A DNA stretch of 64,000 nucleotides from Pycnopodia helianthoides (lineage: Eukaryota > Echinodermata > Asteroidea > Forcipulatida > Asteriidae), in NCBI GenBank assembly GCA_032158295.1, contig CM063258.1, forward strand, positions 15,227,703 through 15,291,702, written 5' to 3'. Position numbers and translations under genes: made by a program. Below are positions 35,501 through 46,589 of the stretch, piece by piece (the first letter of the stretch is position 1; each line of letters opens with the position of its first letter). Under the pieces are notes generated by a model that worked only from the letters and a program-made list of their open reading frames with translations, did not search any database and had not been told where the DNA came from.

Positions 35501-37113
35501 CTTTCAGGATGTTGCATCGGCCGAGCAGAAACGCTTTTTGGAAAACGTGAAAAGCCTCACCAAGGGAAAAATGGAGGTAGGAGTGACATTTTATTTGGCC
35601 TACAAGGTCAAAGGTTATTTTGATAAACACAGAGGTTTGATTATAGCTTTGAAGAGAGAATTACCTCTATGCAAGTTGTCGTTGCATTGGTTCCTCCTTG
35701 GCTACACTCTCTTTGAAGGGGCCATAGACTGAGAGAAAATACTCTTGTCCTTCAAGGAAGAGATCTTGGCCCTGCAGCGAGTGACTTGTTTGGTTGCAAA
35801 GCCCCTGTGGTATGTTGTCAGCACATGCTGACAAGTTCTTCCATCTTAGGTTAAGAAGCGTTTGTTTTGCATTTTTTCATTTTTTTTTTTATCTAAGTGT
35901 GTTGTTAACAGGTCCAGGTATTGTTTAATTTAAGCTTGTTTGCTTAATTAGTTACAGATATTGTACACAAAGGATGCTGGTTGAGTTTTGTCCTGCCCCC
36001 CTCTAACCAGACCACTGACCCCTGTTGATTGACACCCCCCTCTAGGACATGTGGCATGGTCCAGCTTAGGATATCATGGCATATGAGCTGACCAGTTTGT
36101 ACGATGTGGTTAAGACAATGGAAATATTAAAATATGTGCTGACAGCGGCTCTCACTGCAGACAACAAATTAATGATTGATTGTTTTTATTTGATGCAGTC
36201 CATGGACGCCAAGTACAACGCGCTGAAGAAAATCAACCAATGTCTCGAGGCGCATATCCTGAAACTCACCAAAAACTTGAAGGAGAGAGAGAAGGAATTT
36301 GGTCACGGCAAACGGCGTCATCATCTATTGTCATCCCATTCTGTCCCATCCAGCAGCTCTCGTAATCGCAAGATGGAGAGAACAGAGAGTTCAGACTCGG
36401 GAGGAACGTCTTCATCTGGGATGTACTCGATCCAAACCTCATCTCCAAGAACTCTTGACAGGAGTCAGTCTCAAGATGAAACCTATCCAGTGAGACCGCT
36501 GGATGTTGATGCCGATGATAGTCAGAAGCATCTCGTTGTCAAAACCGAAAGCGACTTCTCCCAGACATCTCTGTCTGGGAAGGGATCAAAGGACGATCAC
36601 CTCGCCCCAACTCATCTATCCGGCTCTTATTCGACCCCCCGCTCCAGCCCCATAAGCGACTGGGAGAATCTAAGTGGAGAGGCTGATTTAAACAAGCCTA
36701 CAAAAAAGGAACCTGCCGAAGCTATCCTTGTCCCTAAACCAACAGAGAGGGCAGGTTTTGAACGGCAGGATTCAGGTGGCCGTCTTCACATCAACAGCTC
36801 GCCTTTAGTATTCAGTGATACGTCCCCCTTCCTGCGAGTCCAGCAGAGTCCTCGCTTGTCCACAAGGCACAGCTCTTTCTCCCCCTCCAGCAAGATCTCT
36901 TTAAACCCCCCGGTTTTAATCGGCAAGAGGGCTGCCAGCCAATCCTGCCCTGATCTAGACTCATCAATAAGCCAGTTCACTAATGTGACTCAGACCCAAG
37001 CTGAGGCCGGGGAAGAGGACATACAGGAAGAGGAGGCATCCGAGGGTAACTGTTCCTCACCTCAAGGGCTGTTGTCGATAGCGTGGAACCGAGAGTGTTC
37101 CATCATGGCTTAG
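20589..37113 (+). CDS. TSC1: TSC1 / hamartin, 18 coding exons
   Basis: Exons: 20589-20697, 21232-21335, 22023-22172, 24790-24934, 25769-25917, 26577-26650, 27733-27934, 28497-29226, 29827-30675, 31413-31459, 31823-31956, 32293-32456, 33195-33291, 33785-33880, 34551-34692, 34862-34950, 35508-35576, 36199-37113. All phases agree except inside 29827-30675. About 1421 residues if one base is allowed for there (human about 1164). N-terminal HEAT-like core, residues ~1-245, includes ALFHRLYGMYPLNFLQYLRS; a Ser/Pro-rich middle has the conserved SPSMVCGLSTPP; VDWTHFGGSPPADEIK leads into the coiled coil (LLHNQLLYERHKREVHAERN) that holds TSC2 and TBC1D7; the long Ser-rich tail ends the protein. TSC1 stabilises TSC2, the RHEB GAP that restrains mTORC1 at lysosomes. 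The 28497 acceptor is inferred from phase; AAG/GTACTG at 28489 would break the frame. Confidence 0.93.
20930..21190 (+). repeat. ~115-bp tandem repeat family T, TSC1 intron 1
   Basis: Two and a half units with GTGTAGATGCATTCACCACA, GATATCATATTGCAGG and CAAAACCACAGTGGATGATA. The same monomer recurs across the window, singly or in short tandem runs, on both strands. Confidence 0.75.
21433..21735 (-). repeat. tRNA-headed SINE (chimeric), TSC1 intron 2
   Basis: Minus strand head: AAGCTCTGGTGTTGTCAGCA.. B box GGGTTCGAATCCCGG, shared with the heads at 33325 and 48865, but the body (GGTAGTGCATTCTGCTCTAC.. AGGAGTAGGTGGCAATGTG) differs. Confidence 0.6.
22290..22530. repeat. Dispersed repeat, TSC1 intron 3
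   Basis: Shares AAAATCTACACAGCAAAGTA.. CACATGGTGTTACCGTAAAC.. ATTGATACCTCACCATGCAA with the inverted copy at 31985-32155 and partly with 51170-52000. Confidence 0.6.
22531..24789. other. TSC1 intron 3 remainder
   Basis: No exon recognised. Contains two long G runs (23971-23981 and ~24052-24068, the latter about 17 G), potentially G-quadruplex forming or sequencing-prone. Confidence 0.5.
25048..25245 (+). mobile_element. GGGCCCAATTTCAT-family MITE
   Basis: CCTAATTTAATAGAGCTGCT.. to GGAGCAGCTCCATGAAATTG with internal ACTGGTATCCTGCTTAG. About 195 bp with inverted ends. Confidence 0.6.
25483..25702 (+). mobile_element. GGGCCCAATTTCAT-family MITE
   Basis: GGCCCAATTTCATAGAGCTG at the left; GCAACTTTATGAAATTGGAC at the right; interior partly duplicated ('TTAGCAGAAAG', 'GCAATATTT'). 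Confidence 0.6.
25950..26065 (+). repeat. SINE tail fragment
   Basis: CACGTTGAGTATCTAACTGG.. CAGATATGTGTGCTATATA matches the 3' end of the SINE at 33325-33720 (GCGCATTGAGTACCTTACTG); no head present here. Confidence 0.55.
26870..27648. repeat. ~780-bp compound microsatellite in TSC1 intron 6
   Basis: Left part (CCTGACTGA)n, middle (CTGA)n mixed with CGAC, a nearly pure (CGAC)n run at ~27475-27560, then (CTGA)n. Minus-strand frames across it read Ser-Val-Arg/Gly-Gln-Ser repeats and are not genes. Confidence 0.95.
28120..28330 (-). mobile_element. LINE 3' end fragment, TSC1 intron 7
   Basis: Minus strand reads RSTLDITHLNVPRANKVLGQ then KAFSVAGPMF, the conserved C-terminal tail of non-LTR retrotransposon ORF2 (typically R-A-FSVAAPKLWN-LP). 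A frameshift follows. Short and inactive. Confidence 0.7.
29827..30675 (+). CDS. TSC1: TSC1 coding exon 9, contains an apparent 1-base frame break
   Basis: From acceptor TCTTCCAG/ACGATGCC the frame runs through PYMHLFNLIVPTL, which aligns with human PYDHLFEVALPKT, and stops at TAG 30540-30542. A second frame, offset by one base, reads NSTGNGLYGTPPPMSRVDSL and SPSQLLDRHLQMGN (human SPMEVLDRLIQQG) up to donor GG/GTAAGA at 30675, which is in phase with the next exon. Two runs of five C (30441-30446 region and 30520-30525 region) lie in the switch interval; one missing C in either would reconcile the frames. No room for a normal intron. Confidence 0.75.
30805..30912 (-). repeat. tRNA-derived SINE family 1, reversed copy
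   Basis: Minus strand: head remnant ending in B box-like GGTTCAAGTCCTGCTCTAGTC then GTTCAACCC-type tail. Same family as 227-345 and 47703-47830. Confidence 0.6.
30955..31325 (+). repeat. Family T tandem repeat, TSC1 intron 9
   Basis: Three to four units of ~115 bp with ACTGTGTAGATGCATTCACC, ATATCATATTGCAGG and CATTCAAAACCACAGTGG. Confidence 0.8.
31985..32155. repeat. Dispersed repeat, TSC1 intron 11
   Basis: Reverse complement of the 22290-22530 repeat (TTGCATGGTGAGGTATCAAT.. GCGGTAACACCATGTG.. ACTTTGCTGTGTAGATTTTG). Confidence 0.6.
33318..33720 (+). repeat. tRNA-derived SINE family 2, full-length-like, TSC1 intron 13
   Basis: Head GGATTAAGCACTGGACTCAA.. B box GGGTTTGAGTCCTGG; central CTTTGTCCTTCGGATGGGGC, a segment widely conserved among metazoan SINEs; tail GCGCATTGAGTACCTTACTG. 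Related copy at 48862-49110, reversed core at 37585-37870. Confidence 0.7.
33941..34095. repeat. Hexamer (GGCTTG/GGGCTT) array in a fold-back element
   Basis: GGCTTGGGCTTAGGCTTGGG repeats pair with a downstream CCCAAGCCAAAGCCCAAACC; outer ends CCCTTTTCAAAAGCC.. and TTTCTAAAAGGGCC are also inverted. Confidence 0.75.
35030..35330 (-). repeat. Family T repeat, TSC1 intron 16
   Basis: Two reversed units (AACCCTCCTACTGTGTGACC.. GCGAATGCATCTACACAGTA). Confidence 0.7.
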
Positions 37114-39068
37114 CGTCTATACTGCACATGGAAGCCAGTGTTGAAGAAGCAGATTTGAGCAAATTGAAATAGTCTTCATCTAAGGCCTGGAAATCCATGC
37201 GTCTGTCTTGCATTCTACGTAATGCATAATGCGTAATAAATGAAAGTACACACAAGCAATGCAGAAAATCCATGTATCTGTATTGTGTACAGCGTTATCC
37301 TTAAAAATGATGTGCGTTGCTTGGGGTATATTTTCATTTGAAAGGATTGCCACTACGCATTATGTCACAACGCCTGACGGACACATGGATTTTCAGCCTA
37401 ATTAGATCCAGGGGTGGGTTTTTCCTGTTTGTAACCAATAGCTGTTTTGATTAATAGTAGTTGGTGCTTATCGATCCAATTCACCTGACGTCATCGCCAC
37501 AATCAATCTCGGTTGCACCATTTTTTTTCCCTGTGTGTTGTACTGTGTAGTGTGCATTTTAGGCAACATGGCTGTGTTTGATCAATAATAATACCCCGTC
37601 TTATATAGCGCGTTATTACACCCGATTGGGCGTCTCAAAGTGCTTAGTATTTTTCCTGCAAAGTATGTGGAGCTCTGTTTTGAAGTCTGAGAGTATTTGT
37701 CCTTTACACAGCACAATGTAATGGTTTACAAGGTGCTGTGGTGCAATATGCAGCCAATCAAACCAGGAATACGGGGGAAAACCCCTTCTCGTTACGATAA
37801 GTGCACTGGGTTCTTTTGCGTGCATTACACAACACACGGGACCTACGGTTTTACATCGCATCCGAAGGTTTACACTCTCACTGTAATCTTTACAGACAAT
37901 TTGACTCCAAAAAGGGCAGAAAACGGGTAGACAATTGTGGGATGTGAATTCAGTGCAAGGGGTTCAATAGCACAAGTAACCGAGAGGTCCCTACGCACTA
38001 GAGAAAAATAATAATAAAAAAACAGAACCTCAAAGTGGACACTTGGGAATAGTAAAGGAACGTGAACAATTAAGAATGAAAACTGCTCTACAATAAAATG
38101 GTTTGCCGTCCTGCGTGTGTCCGCTGCAATGGACCACTGTCCTGGGGCTATGATCAATCTTAGCTCCGTGTAAAATCAAGCCAAGAGCTATTCGTGTTAA
38201 CCTTTATTTGAAATTTTCCAATAAAGGGATTTTATATATTAATCCATCAACCGCCAATTAGAACAATTATTGGTTACAACTGTGAACATCCACCCTTGGT
38301 GTATTCAAATATTATTGTGAAAATATAAACAATTACCCACGTAGATATGAATTTAACAATCAAACTCTATATTACAGCTTAATGGTAACCATAGTCATAA
38401 ATACTTTCCATAAATCCAAAATTAATCCCTCCGTATTAAATGTGCAATGTGTAGTAAACACAGACTATGATTTCAACAGTCTATCCTAAAATCTTCCATG
38501 TGGGTTGTCTTAGTATAATATTGTAACCATGTTCCACTGAGGTCTGGAATTATCTTCCGTGTAAAATGTAGGCTGTATTAGAAGTAATGGCTTCCGTTGC
38601 GGCTATGGCTAGAGAACTGCCTATTCATTAATATTGCCTTTGAAGCCAATGATAGCCAAAGTCACTCTCTTCTGTTACAGTCATATTTCCATCCTCAAGT
38701 TTTCAACAGATACACTTCACACCACCATTCAACTAACCTGTTGAAATGTCATCAAAATTTGTAGTCAAATAGTAAAAGGGCCACAAAATGGCGGACCATG
38801 TTAGCTCACAAAGTAAAAGGAAAACCAAACAATTTTGAGGCATATTCTGTGGATAATTATATTCTACTTATTAAACATCTTTCCAGCCATATTCATTTCA
38901 ATTCATTTCATAACAAATAGTTTTAAAGCCCAAAGCACCCAATCTAAGGCAACATGTCCTTTTAATTGTCATAGATGTCATGTCAGGATTATTTGGATTG
39001 CAGCAATCAAAATAAGTAACACTGATTTATGGGAGCTTCAAATGCTATGTCCTCTATTTGGTTGGCAC
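37114..39068. other. TSC1 3' flank and intergenic
   Basis: AATAAA at 37235-37240, ~120 nt after the stop, is a candidate poly(A) signal. A reversed SINE core lies at 37585-37870 (AAACCGTAGG.. complement of TCCTTCGGATG motif). No further gene seen. Confidence 0.5.
37585..37870 (-). repeat. SINE with family-2 core, reversed
   Basis: GGGTTCTTTTGCGTGCATTA.. GGGACCTACGGTTTTACATC.. CATCCGAAGG is the reverse complement of the core at 48980-49050; the left body (ATATAGCGCGTTATTACACC) is different. Confidence 0.6.
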
Positions 39069-39069
39069 C

Positions 39070-39263
39070 AGGGCCCATTTTCAAAGAGCTGCTTAAGCAC
39101 AAATTGTTGCATAACAATTGTCTGCTAAGCAGCAATGAACAGGATACCTGTCACAAATTGTACATGCACATGGTATTTTGGCTGGCAACCTTATTCTGGT
39201 AAGCTTAATTTTGTTGTGCTTAGCTACTTTGTGTGCTTAAGCAGCTCTATGAAATTGGGCCCT
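39070..39263 (+). mobile_element. GGGCCCAATTTCAT-family MITE, good copy
   Basis: 194 bp; ends GGGCCCATTTTCAAAGAGCT / AGCTCTATGAAATTGGGCCC; interior GGTATTTTGGCTGGCAACC and TTGTGCTTAGCTACTTTG shared with 40836-40995 and 53879-54072. Confidence 0.75.
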
Positions 39264-40489
39264 GTATGAACATTTAAATAAGTGAGCATTCAGATTGAAT
39301 CAAAACATTCTTTTTTTATTTTCGATGTCTTAAATCCTTTCCTTACCATAGGCGACTTTTGTCGGCTGCACTCATACCCCATCTTTTTTGCCATAGGCAA
39401 TTTAGTTGACCAAGCTTACAAGCAAAAAAGTACTCAAGCCTGAGCACAAAGGCCATTTGTAATTAAGCTGTAGTGTTGTCCATGTTCACCCTCCATACCC
39501 AAGCTTAATATCGCTGGAAAAAGAAAGATCAGGTCTATCCAATGATGGTTTCTAAAAATGAAATAAGGATGCTATTATGCAATCCCTTCAAATTAGAGTT
39601 TAAAGATCAAAAAATGCAGAGCGCCTACAGAGCAACATGTGGTTGTGTACAAAAAGGGGTCAGAGTTTACAGACCACACTGTTAATAAGGTATCAAAGCA
39701 AACTTCAATTCACCAATCCTATTTAATTCAAGTCAACAGTGAATAATCTAATATTCTATTAAATGCATGATGCAAGTAAACTTGTATCTGAATTTAGGAA
39801 ACAGTAACACATAGAGTCTCAATATACAATTTCCATCATATGCTTTTAATTTGTTGGGTTTCATCATACAATTTTTTTTTAGTTAAAACTAAAATTATTT
39901 GTAACTTCATACTTATTAGTAATGGACCTCGATCTTGCTGGCACCATCTTTGTCATGTTCCTGGTGTACAAATAGCATTGAGTAATACTAAATCTCTTCA
40001 TACTAAAATGGGATCTGACTGTTTTGTTTTAACCTCAGTTTGGTTACATTGACTTTTATCTTCAAGTAAACTTGAATGCTCAATTCTGATTCGTTGATCC
40101 ATGGCAACAACAGTGTGATACTAACCCATTTGGCACGGTCCATAACACATCCTATGTAATGCGCTGTTTTCACTCTGTGTTTTGTGCTACTTTAAGCTGC
40201 ACGTCAAGTTTGCATGAAGATAAATTCGTTATTACGTGCACATTTGTGGAACACTGAAAAAATATAGCGGCCTCGTTGGATATTGGACGCAATAGCGCTA
40301 TATTTTTCCATAAACCACTCGCGCTTGTGCGATAACTAATAATATGAGTTCAAGAATTATAAACACCACATTTATTCTTATACTTGTTATTTCTAGTATT
40401 TCCCCCCTGAGGATGTTAGTCAAAGTTGAAGGCTGCAGGAAACAAAATCTTGTTTTGAAACATGCTGCTATACCCTTTATGCTGCCTCA
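39264..40489. other. Intergenic, nothing recognised
   Basis: AT-rich single-copy-looking sequence; no gene or clear repeat identified. Confidence 0.45.
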
Positions 40490-40835
40490 ACCCTCCTACT
40501 GTCCGGCCATTCATGCATCCACTGTGGTTTTAAATGTAAGATAAACTATGCCAACCTGCAATGTGATATCATGTGGTGAACGCATCTACACAGTATACAG
40601 TCAACCCTCCTACTGTCTGACCAATCATTATCATTCACTGTGGTTTTGAATGAAAGATGAACTATGAAAACCTGCAATTATGGTATCATGCAGTGCGGTG
40701 AATTATTTACACAGTACATAGTCAACCCTCCTACTGTCTGACTAATCATTATCATCCACTGTGGTTTAGAATGATAGACAAACTACACCAATCTGTAATA
40801 TGATATCATTGAGTGAATACATTTACACTGTACAT
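40490..40835 (-). repeat. Family T tandem repeat, three units
   Basis: Three reversed ~118-bp units each starting CCCTCCTACTGTC and containing CACTGTGGTTTTGAATGA and CATCTACACAGTA. Confidence 0.85.
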
Positions 40836-40995
40836 GGCCCAATTTCATAGAGCTGCCTATGCAGAAAAAAATTGCTGACTAGTTTTTCTGCTTAGCGAAA
40901 ATGTGCAGGATACCAGGCAAGAATGGTACATGTTACATGGTATTTTGGCTGGTGAGCATAATGTTGCTTAGCTTCTTTTGGTGCTCAAGGTTTAC
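40836..40995 (+). mobile_element. GGGCCCAATTTCAT-family MITE, truncated right end
   Basis: Starts GGCCCAATTTCATAGAGCTG directly after the family T array; right TIR lost. Confidence 0.6.
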
Positions 40996-42040
40996 AGTTG
41001 GCAAATGTGTAGGAGGGCAGTGTTGTGATATGAAACAAACATTTTTACCATATTTGCATAGCTGCTTGGTTTAACAGTTTTGTCACATCATTTATTCGGA
41101 AGGTTTGGGGTTCATATCCCATTCAAGGCACCTGTTGATTGGTGGTGATTGCTGTTGGCCTTTCAGAGCCATATACAACTTCATCTATAAACACCTTTCC
41201 ACAAATCATAATTTGTCATAATTTTGTGAAAATATTATGTCATAAAGGCTCCATCTTACTTTTGTGGACCTGCATGTTTCATACATATGCAATTGAAGCT
41301 TTTTAACAATTTTAGGGGAAATATTCAAACTCCCAAAAGCCCCATCTAAGGCAGGAAATCAAGATATTTTTATTTGATATAAAAACCCTTTTCTTCTGTG
41401 CAATCATTTGTTAATAAGCATCATTATCTTTACTTATAAGTTTAACATTTTTGTTTACAGGTTTCATTTGTTAATTAATATGTAACTCAATTGCAAATTA
41501 TGTATCTTGGCATTCTAAGTTTAATGATGTAACATGTTTTCAGCAGATCTCATGAATTACAGTTAATATAGTCTATAAACATTATCTTACAAAACCACTT
41601 CTAGTATCTTTATCTTATAATTGAACTAGGTCAGTTTTATTTTTAAGTTTAAAACTTCCCTGTTGCGAATAGAACTTATTGGACAAAACCCAGTTATTTA
41701 ACTGTAGATGTTTAATCTGTGAATGATTACTAATTACATAAAATGTATATTAAAATTATGTCCTTGGGAAAAAAAGGACAATGGCTGTGTTTGGTTGATG
41801 TTGAAAAGTGACAATATCTAACAGTGGATTGAAATAAATGTCATTGTGCCTTGATCCTGGCTGGTTCAATTTTTCTTTGTTCTTCATAAATACATTTCTT
41901 TAAGTTAAAGTTGGGAATTAAACAATAGAGTGATAAGTTAATCAGTGCCCCGCCCCCTCGACACTCGCTTGAATTTATTTTGTGGTGGGGATCATAGCGC
42001 CCTCTGTTGACGACAGGTAGCACATGACACTCTCTAATAG
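40996..42040. other. Intergenic, AT-rich, no gene seen
   Basis: No coding or repeat signal I can support. Confidence 0.4.
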
Positions 42041-43138
42041 GGGTCATTCCGTGCCAACTCACCTGATGGGTTGGCAGGCTCCGTCTCAGATTTCGCTATT
42101 TAAAAAAAAAAAAATCCCCTATGGGTGCCTTGAACACAAACAAAATTTTAGAGTCCTACTCCTTGGCATTTCTGAGATATGACCCCCCCCCCAAAAAAAA
42201 AATTAATATTAAGCCCCGCCCCTTCGAAATGATATTTTGTGTTTTTGAGCATTTTTAGAGGCCTATATCTACAAATTGAGAGAAGATATGTAGCTACAAA
42301 TTATTATACAGGGTATCTGGTTTCCCGTTAACTAGAATATACTGTCAAAAGCAGCACAGCTTATTTGCATATCAAGAGTAAGGTCTTTAAAAACCTACAT
42401 TTTGGCATGCGCAATGACTTTTTGTCATTTTTGAGACCCCCTAGTGCCTATGTGCAATGTCCGATTGCTTTTATATTTCATTTGGTTATAAACTAGGTGC
42501 ATATGTGTGACATATTATGAGGATAGACCAATCACACCTTTGATGGGTATTTGGCAGGGGTCTTAATATGCGTCCAACTTTTTAAAAAAATGCCCCAAAA
42601 CGCCGTTTTCAAGTGTTTTTTTGACAACGTGAGACATTACTGACAGGTTTACAAATTGTTTCCTCCCAGTCTACTTATGAAAGAAAAAAAAATGGTTTCT
42701 GCACTCCTTCATGGGCAGATTTTAGTTGAAGTACACCTAGTATTTTTAGACCAAAAACATAACAGTCTAAACATAATTCACTTTTTTTTTACATGAAGGA
42801 GTAAAGAAACAATTTTGTTTCCTCACGACTGGATACAAAGTATTATTGGGAAAAACTGGTAAATCTGTCAGTAATGTCCGTCCCACGTTGTCTATTATAA
42901 TCATTTGAAAACGGCGTTTTGGGGCATTTTTATAGTCGGACCCGGATTCAGACCCCTGCCAAATACCCATCAAAGATTGGATTGGTCTATCCTTATAATT
43001 ATCAAGTCACACATTATTATGCAACTAGTTTATAACCAAATGAAATATAAAAGCAATCGGACATTTCACAAGGGGTGGGGGGGGGGGTCTCAAAACGACA
43101 AAAAGTCATTACAAGTGCAAACTACTAGGTGTACTTAA

Positions 43139-43527
43139 AGGAAAATTACAGAATTGGTTTTTGCTATTAACAAAACAGTTGCTGGCAGTTAAAGCACTTT
43201 ATGTATTAAATCCACCACTACATAAACTGACAAACCTGTAGAAGTTTGAGATCGATCGGCCATCTGGGTCACGAGAAAATAGTGAAAAACCGATTACACA
43301 TTTGCATGAAATCATATAGATTCAACAAAATTAATAAGACGCTCACTGAGCGATAAACTCCAATCGGAAAATTACTTTATTCATTTCTCATGGCATTTCA
43401 GACAGAAATATTTCAAGGGATGTTTTCTACTATATCATCATCATTAGACCGTGTAAGGTTTATGTAAATCTGTGATCAAAAAATATATTTTTACAAGTTT
43501 TGTTCTTACCAATTCTGTAATGTTCCT
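43139..43527. mobile_element. TTAA MITE, tandem copy A
   Basis: 389 bp between TTAA at 43135-43138 and 43528-43531; ends AGGAAAATTACAGAATTGG / CCAATTCTGTAATGTTCCT. Confidence 0.85.
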
Positions 43528-43531
43528 TTAA

Positions 43532-43938
43532 AAGAACATTACAGAATTGGTTTTTGCTAACAAAACAGTTGCTGGCAGTGTATAAGCACTTTATGTAATC
43601 CACCATATTATAAACTGACAAACCTGTAGAAGTTTGCGATCGATCGGCCATCTTGGTCACAAGAAAATAGTGAAAAACCGATAACACATTTTGCATGAAA
43701 TCATAATTATATATATATATTCAACAAAATGAATAAAACGCTCACTGAGCGATAAACTCCAATCGGAAAATTACTTTATTCATTTCTCATCAAATATGGC
43801 ATTTCAGACAGAAATATTTAAAGGGATGTTTTCTACTATCATCATCATTATAGACCGTGTAAGTTTTATGTAAATCTGTGATCAAAAGTAGGCCCTATAT
43901 TTTACAAGTTTTTTTCTTACCAGTTCTGTAATGTTCCT
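43532..43938. mobile_element. TTAA MITE, tandem copy B
   Basis: 407 bp, same orientation as copy A, sharing the single TTAA at 43528-43531 and ending before TTAA 43939-43942. Highly similar to copy A (GATCGATCGGCCATC, GCTCACTGAGCGATAAACTC). Confidence 0.85.
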
Positions 43939-44654
43939 TTAAATTAAAATCTGACCATGAAGGAGTACAGAAACCATTTTATTATTATTTTCTTACACAA
44001 GTAGACTGGGTAAAATGTATTAAAGGAAAAAATTTGTAAATCTGTCAGTAATGACTCACGTTGTCAAAAAAACACTTGAAAACGGCGTTTTGGGGCATTT
44101 TTTAAGTTGGACGCATATTAAGACCCCTGCCAAATACCCATCAAAGGTGTGATTGGTCTATCCTCATGATATGTCACACATATGCACCTAGTTTATAACC
44201 AAATGAAATATAAAAGCAATCGGACATTGCACATAGGCACTAGGGGGTCTCAAAAATGACAAAAAGTCATTGCGCAAGACAAAATGAAGGTTTTTAAAGA
44301 CATAACCCTTTATATGCAAATGAGCTGTGCTATTTTTGACAATATATTCTAGTTGATGGGATACCAGATACCCTGTATATTAATTTGTAGCTACATATCT
44401 TCTCTCCATTTGTAGATATAGGCCTCTAAAAATGCTCAAAACACAAAATATCATTTTGAAGGGGCGGGGCTTAATTTTTTTTTGGGGGGGGAACATATCT
44501 CAGAAATGCCAAGGAGTAGGACTCTAAAATTGTGTGTGTCAAGGCACCCATAGGAGATTTTTTTTTAAATAGCGAAATCTGAGACGGAGCCTGCCAAAAT
44601 GTTCATGAATTTTAGGTGAGTTGGCGCACGGAATGACCCTGGGTCATCCATCCA

Positions 44655-44965
44655 AGCTTGCAGAGGCCCAAAGATTTCATTGGAGCTCCATGATTGGAAC
44701 GTGCAGTACTGGTAGTAAGGTATGCTTTCCATATCTAAGTTCTGATTGGTCTGCCCCGAAGTGACGTAGTTTGTCAGCTACCACTTTCGTTGCTTGTATG
44801 TAATGTTGTTTTATTCATTGATTACGAATCTCCACGGTCCGTGTGTGAATGGGATGCGAGGTCAAAGGTGCATCTGGCTAGGGCCTGCCAGGCGCTCAAG
44901 GCCGGTATCTGGCGTTATTCACAAGCCTCGAAGTTTGACGTCAGATGTTCAGGCTAGCCTGGTCA
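44655..44965 (+). repeat. Dispersed ~330-bp repeat, copy 2
   Basis: Inverted counterpart of 18735-19115 without the 36-bp insertion; at the equivalent place it reads GGTAGTAAGG (44711-44720). Confidence 0.8.
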
Positions 44966-45359
44966 ATCCAGCCCCCCCCCCCACCTCCCTTACATGGGTT
45001 GCCGGTTGTATTGCTTTAACATTTTGTTATGAAAAGTCTTTGAATTGAGAGGCTTTTGCTGTGACTAACATACCCACTCGCAAGTAGAATAGCCGTCCGT
45101 GTGCAAGCAAAACTTTTTGGGCTTGCCACCCGGATCGCCATCCCCGTTTCCTTCATGCCCCACCCCAACATGAGCCCCGCCCCTAAAAGCAGTAAATTAT
45201 AGTCCCCCCCCCAAAAAAAAGCAAACAAGACAAACATAATTGCAGATATTCCCATTAAACCATTGTCTGCTGGCTGTGTGTGGTGAGGGTATACACATTG
45301 AAACTAAAAATAATTGATCCAATGCAGGGCACGACCATGACGTGTCCGTTGTTGTTATT

Positions 45360-46170
45360 GATGTTTGTTTGTTTGTTTTGTTTGTTTGTTTGCTTGCTTG
45401 CTTGTGCTTGCTGTGCTGTTGGCTTGCTGGCTTGCTGGCTTGCTGGCTTGCTGGCTTGCTTGCTGCTTGCTGGCTTGCTGGCTTGCTGGCTTGCTGGCTT
45501 GCTGGCTTGCTGCTTGCTGGCTTGCTGGCTTGCTGGTTGCTGGTTTGCTGGTTTGCTGGTTTGCTGGTTTGCTGGTTTGCTGGTTTGCTGTTTTGTTTGC
45601 TGTTTGCTTTTGTTTGTTTGCTTGTTTGCTTGTTTGTTTGTTTGTTGTTTGTTGTTTGTTTGTTTGTTTGTTTGTTTGTTTGTTTGTTTGTTTGTTTGTT
45701 TGTTTGTTTGTTTGTTTGTTGTTTGTTTGTTTGTTTGTTTGTTTGTTTGTTTGTTTGTTTTTTGTTTGTTTGTTTGTTTGTTTGTTTGTTTGTTTGTTTG
45801 TTTGTTTGTTTGTTTGTTTGTTTGTTTGTTTGTTTGTTTGTTTGTTTGTTTGTTTGTTTGTTTGTTTGTTTGTTTGTTTGTTTGTTTGTTTGTTTGTTTG
45901 TTTGTTTGTTTGTTTGTTTTTGTTTGTTTGTTTGTTTGTTTGTTTGTTTGTTTGGTTTGTTTGTTTGTTTGTTTGTTTGTTTGTTTGTTTGTTTGTTTGT
46001 TTGTTTGTTTTTGTTTGTTTGTTGTTGTTGTTTGTTTGTTTGTTGTTTGTTTGTTTGTTTTGTTCTTGTTGTTGGGGTGTTTGTTTGTTTGTTTGTATGT
46101 TTTATTTTGTTTGTTTGTTTATTTGTTTGTTGTTGTTCTTGTTGTTGTTGTGGGGTGTGGTTTTTTTTTG
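45360..46170. repeat. ~800-bp TTTG compound microsatellite
   Basis: (CTTGCTGG)n from ~45395, grading to (TTTGCTGG)n near 45540-45600, then (TTTG)n to ~46170 with a few TTG/TTTTG interruptions, ending in a G run at ~46170-46181. Long frames reading Cys-Leu-Phe-Val or Gln-Thr-Asn-Lys are artefacts. Confidence 0.95.
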
Positions 46171-46589
46171 GGGGGGGGGGGGTAAGGGAGTCCACATGAC
46201 AGTAGTGAATGCGTTATTTAACCTGTTTTTATTAAAGAAGATAAGGCGGCGGATGGGTGTTGTGGGCTGGAAAATGTGTTTGGTGCATCATCATCCTTCA
46301 TCCATCTTCGAATTGTTTTCTTTATCCACGGGAGGAATAAACTATTTTATTTTTATGTGGCTTTGTAACCGAAGCTCATTTCCCGAGACCCTTGAGGAAG
46401 ATTAATGAGACCCACATCTATCCAACCTCAATGTAAAATTGTGTTTTATGAATATTTATGAAGTTTTACAAGTTTGTGAAATCGTCAGTTCTTTGCTTTT
46501 TCTGGGATTATCATGTCAAGAAACACCGAAGAAAAACACGCGAAATCAATTTTGGGATTGGGGGCGGCGCGCAGTTTCTAACGACCTTA

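Larger units (their letters stand above)
42041..44640. mobile_element. 2.6-kb fold-back element with ~690-bp arms
   Basis: Left arm 42041-~42750 starts GGGTCATTCCGTGCCAACTC; right arm ~43945-44639 ends in the reverse complement. Shared arm text includes TTTCATTTGGTTATAAACTA and CCCCAAAACGCCGTTTTCAA. A third, more diverged copy of the arm, in right-arm orientation, sits at ~42790-43135. The loop also holds two tandem TTAA MITEs. No transposase open frame found. Confidence 0.8.

Noticed and set aside
45197..46405. Long open frames reading Cys-Leu-Phe-Val or Gln-Thr-Asn-Lys repeats
   Set aside because: They are translations of a TTTG microsatellite, open in several frames on both strands; no start context or homology.
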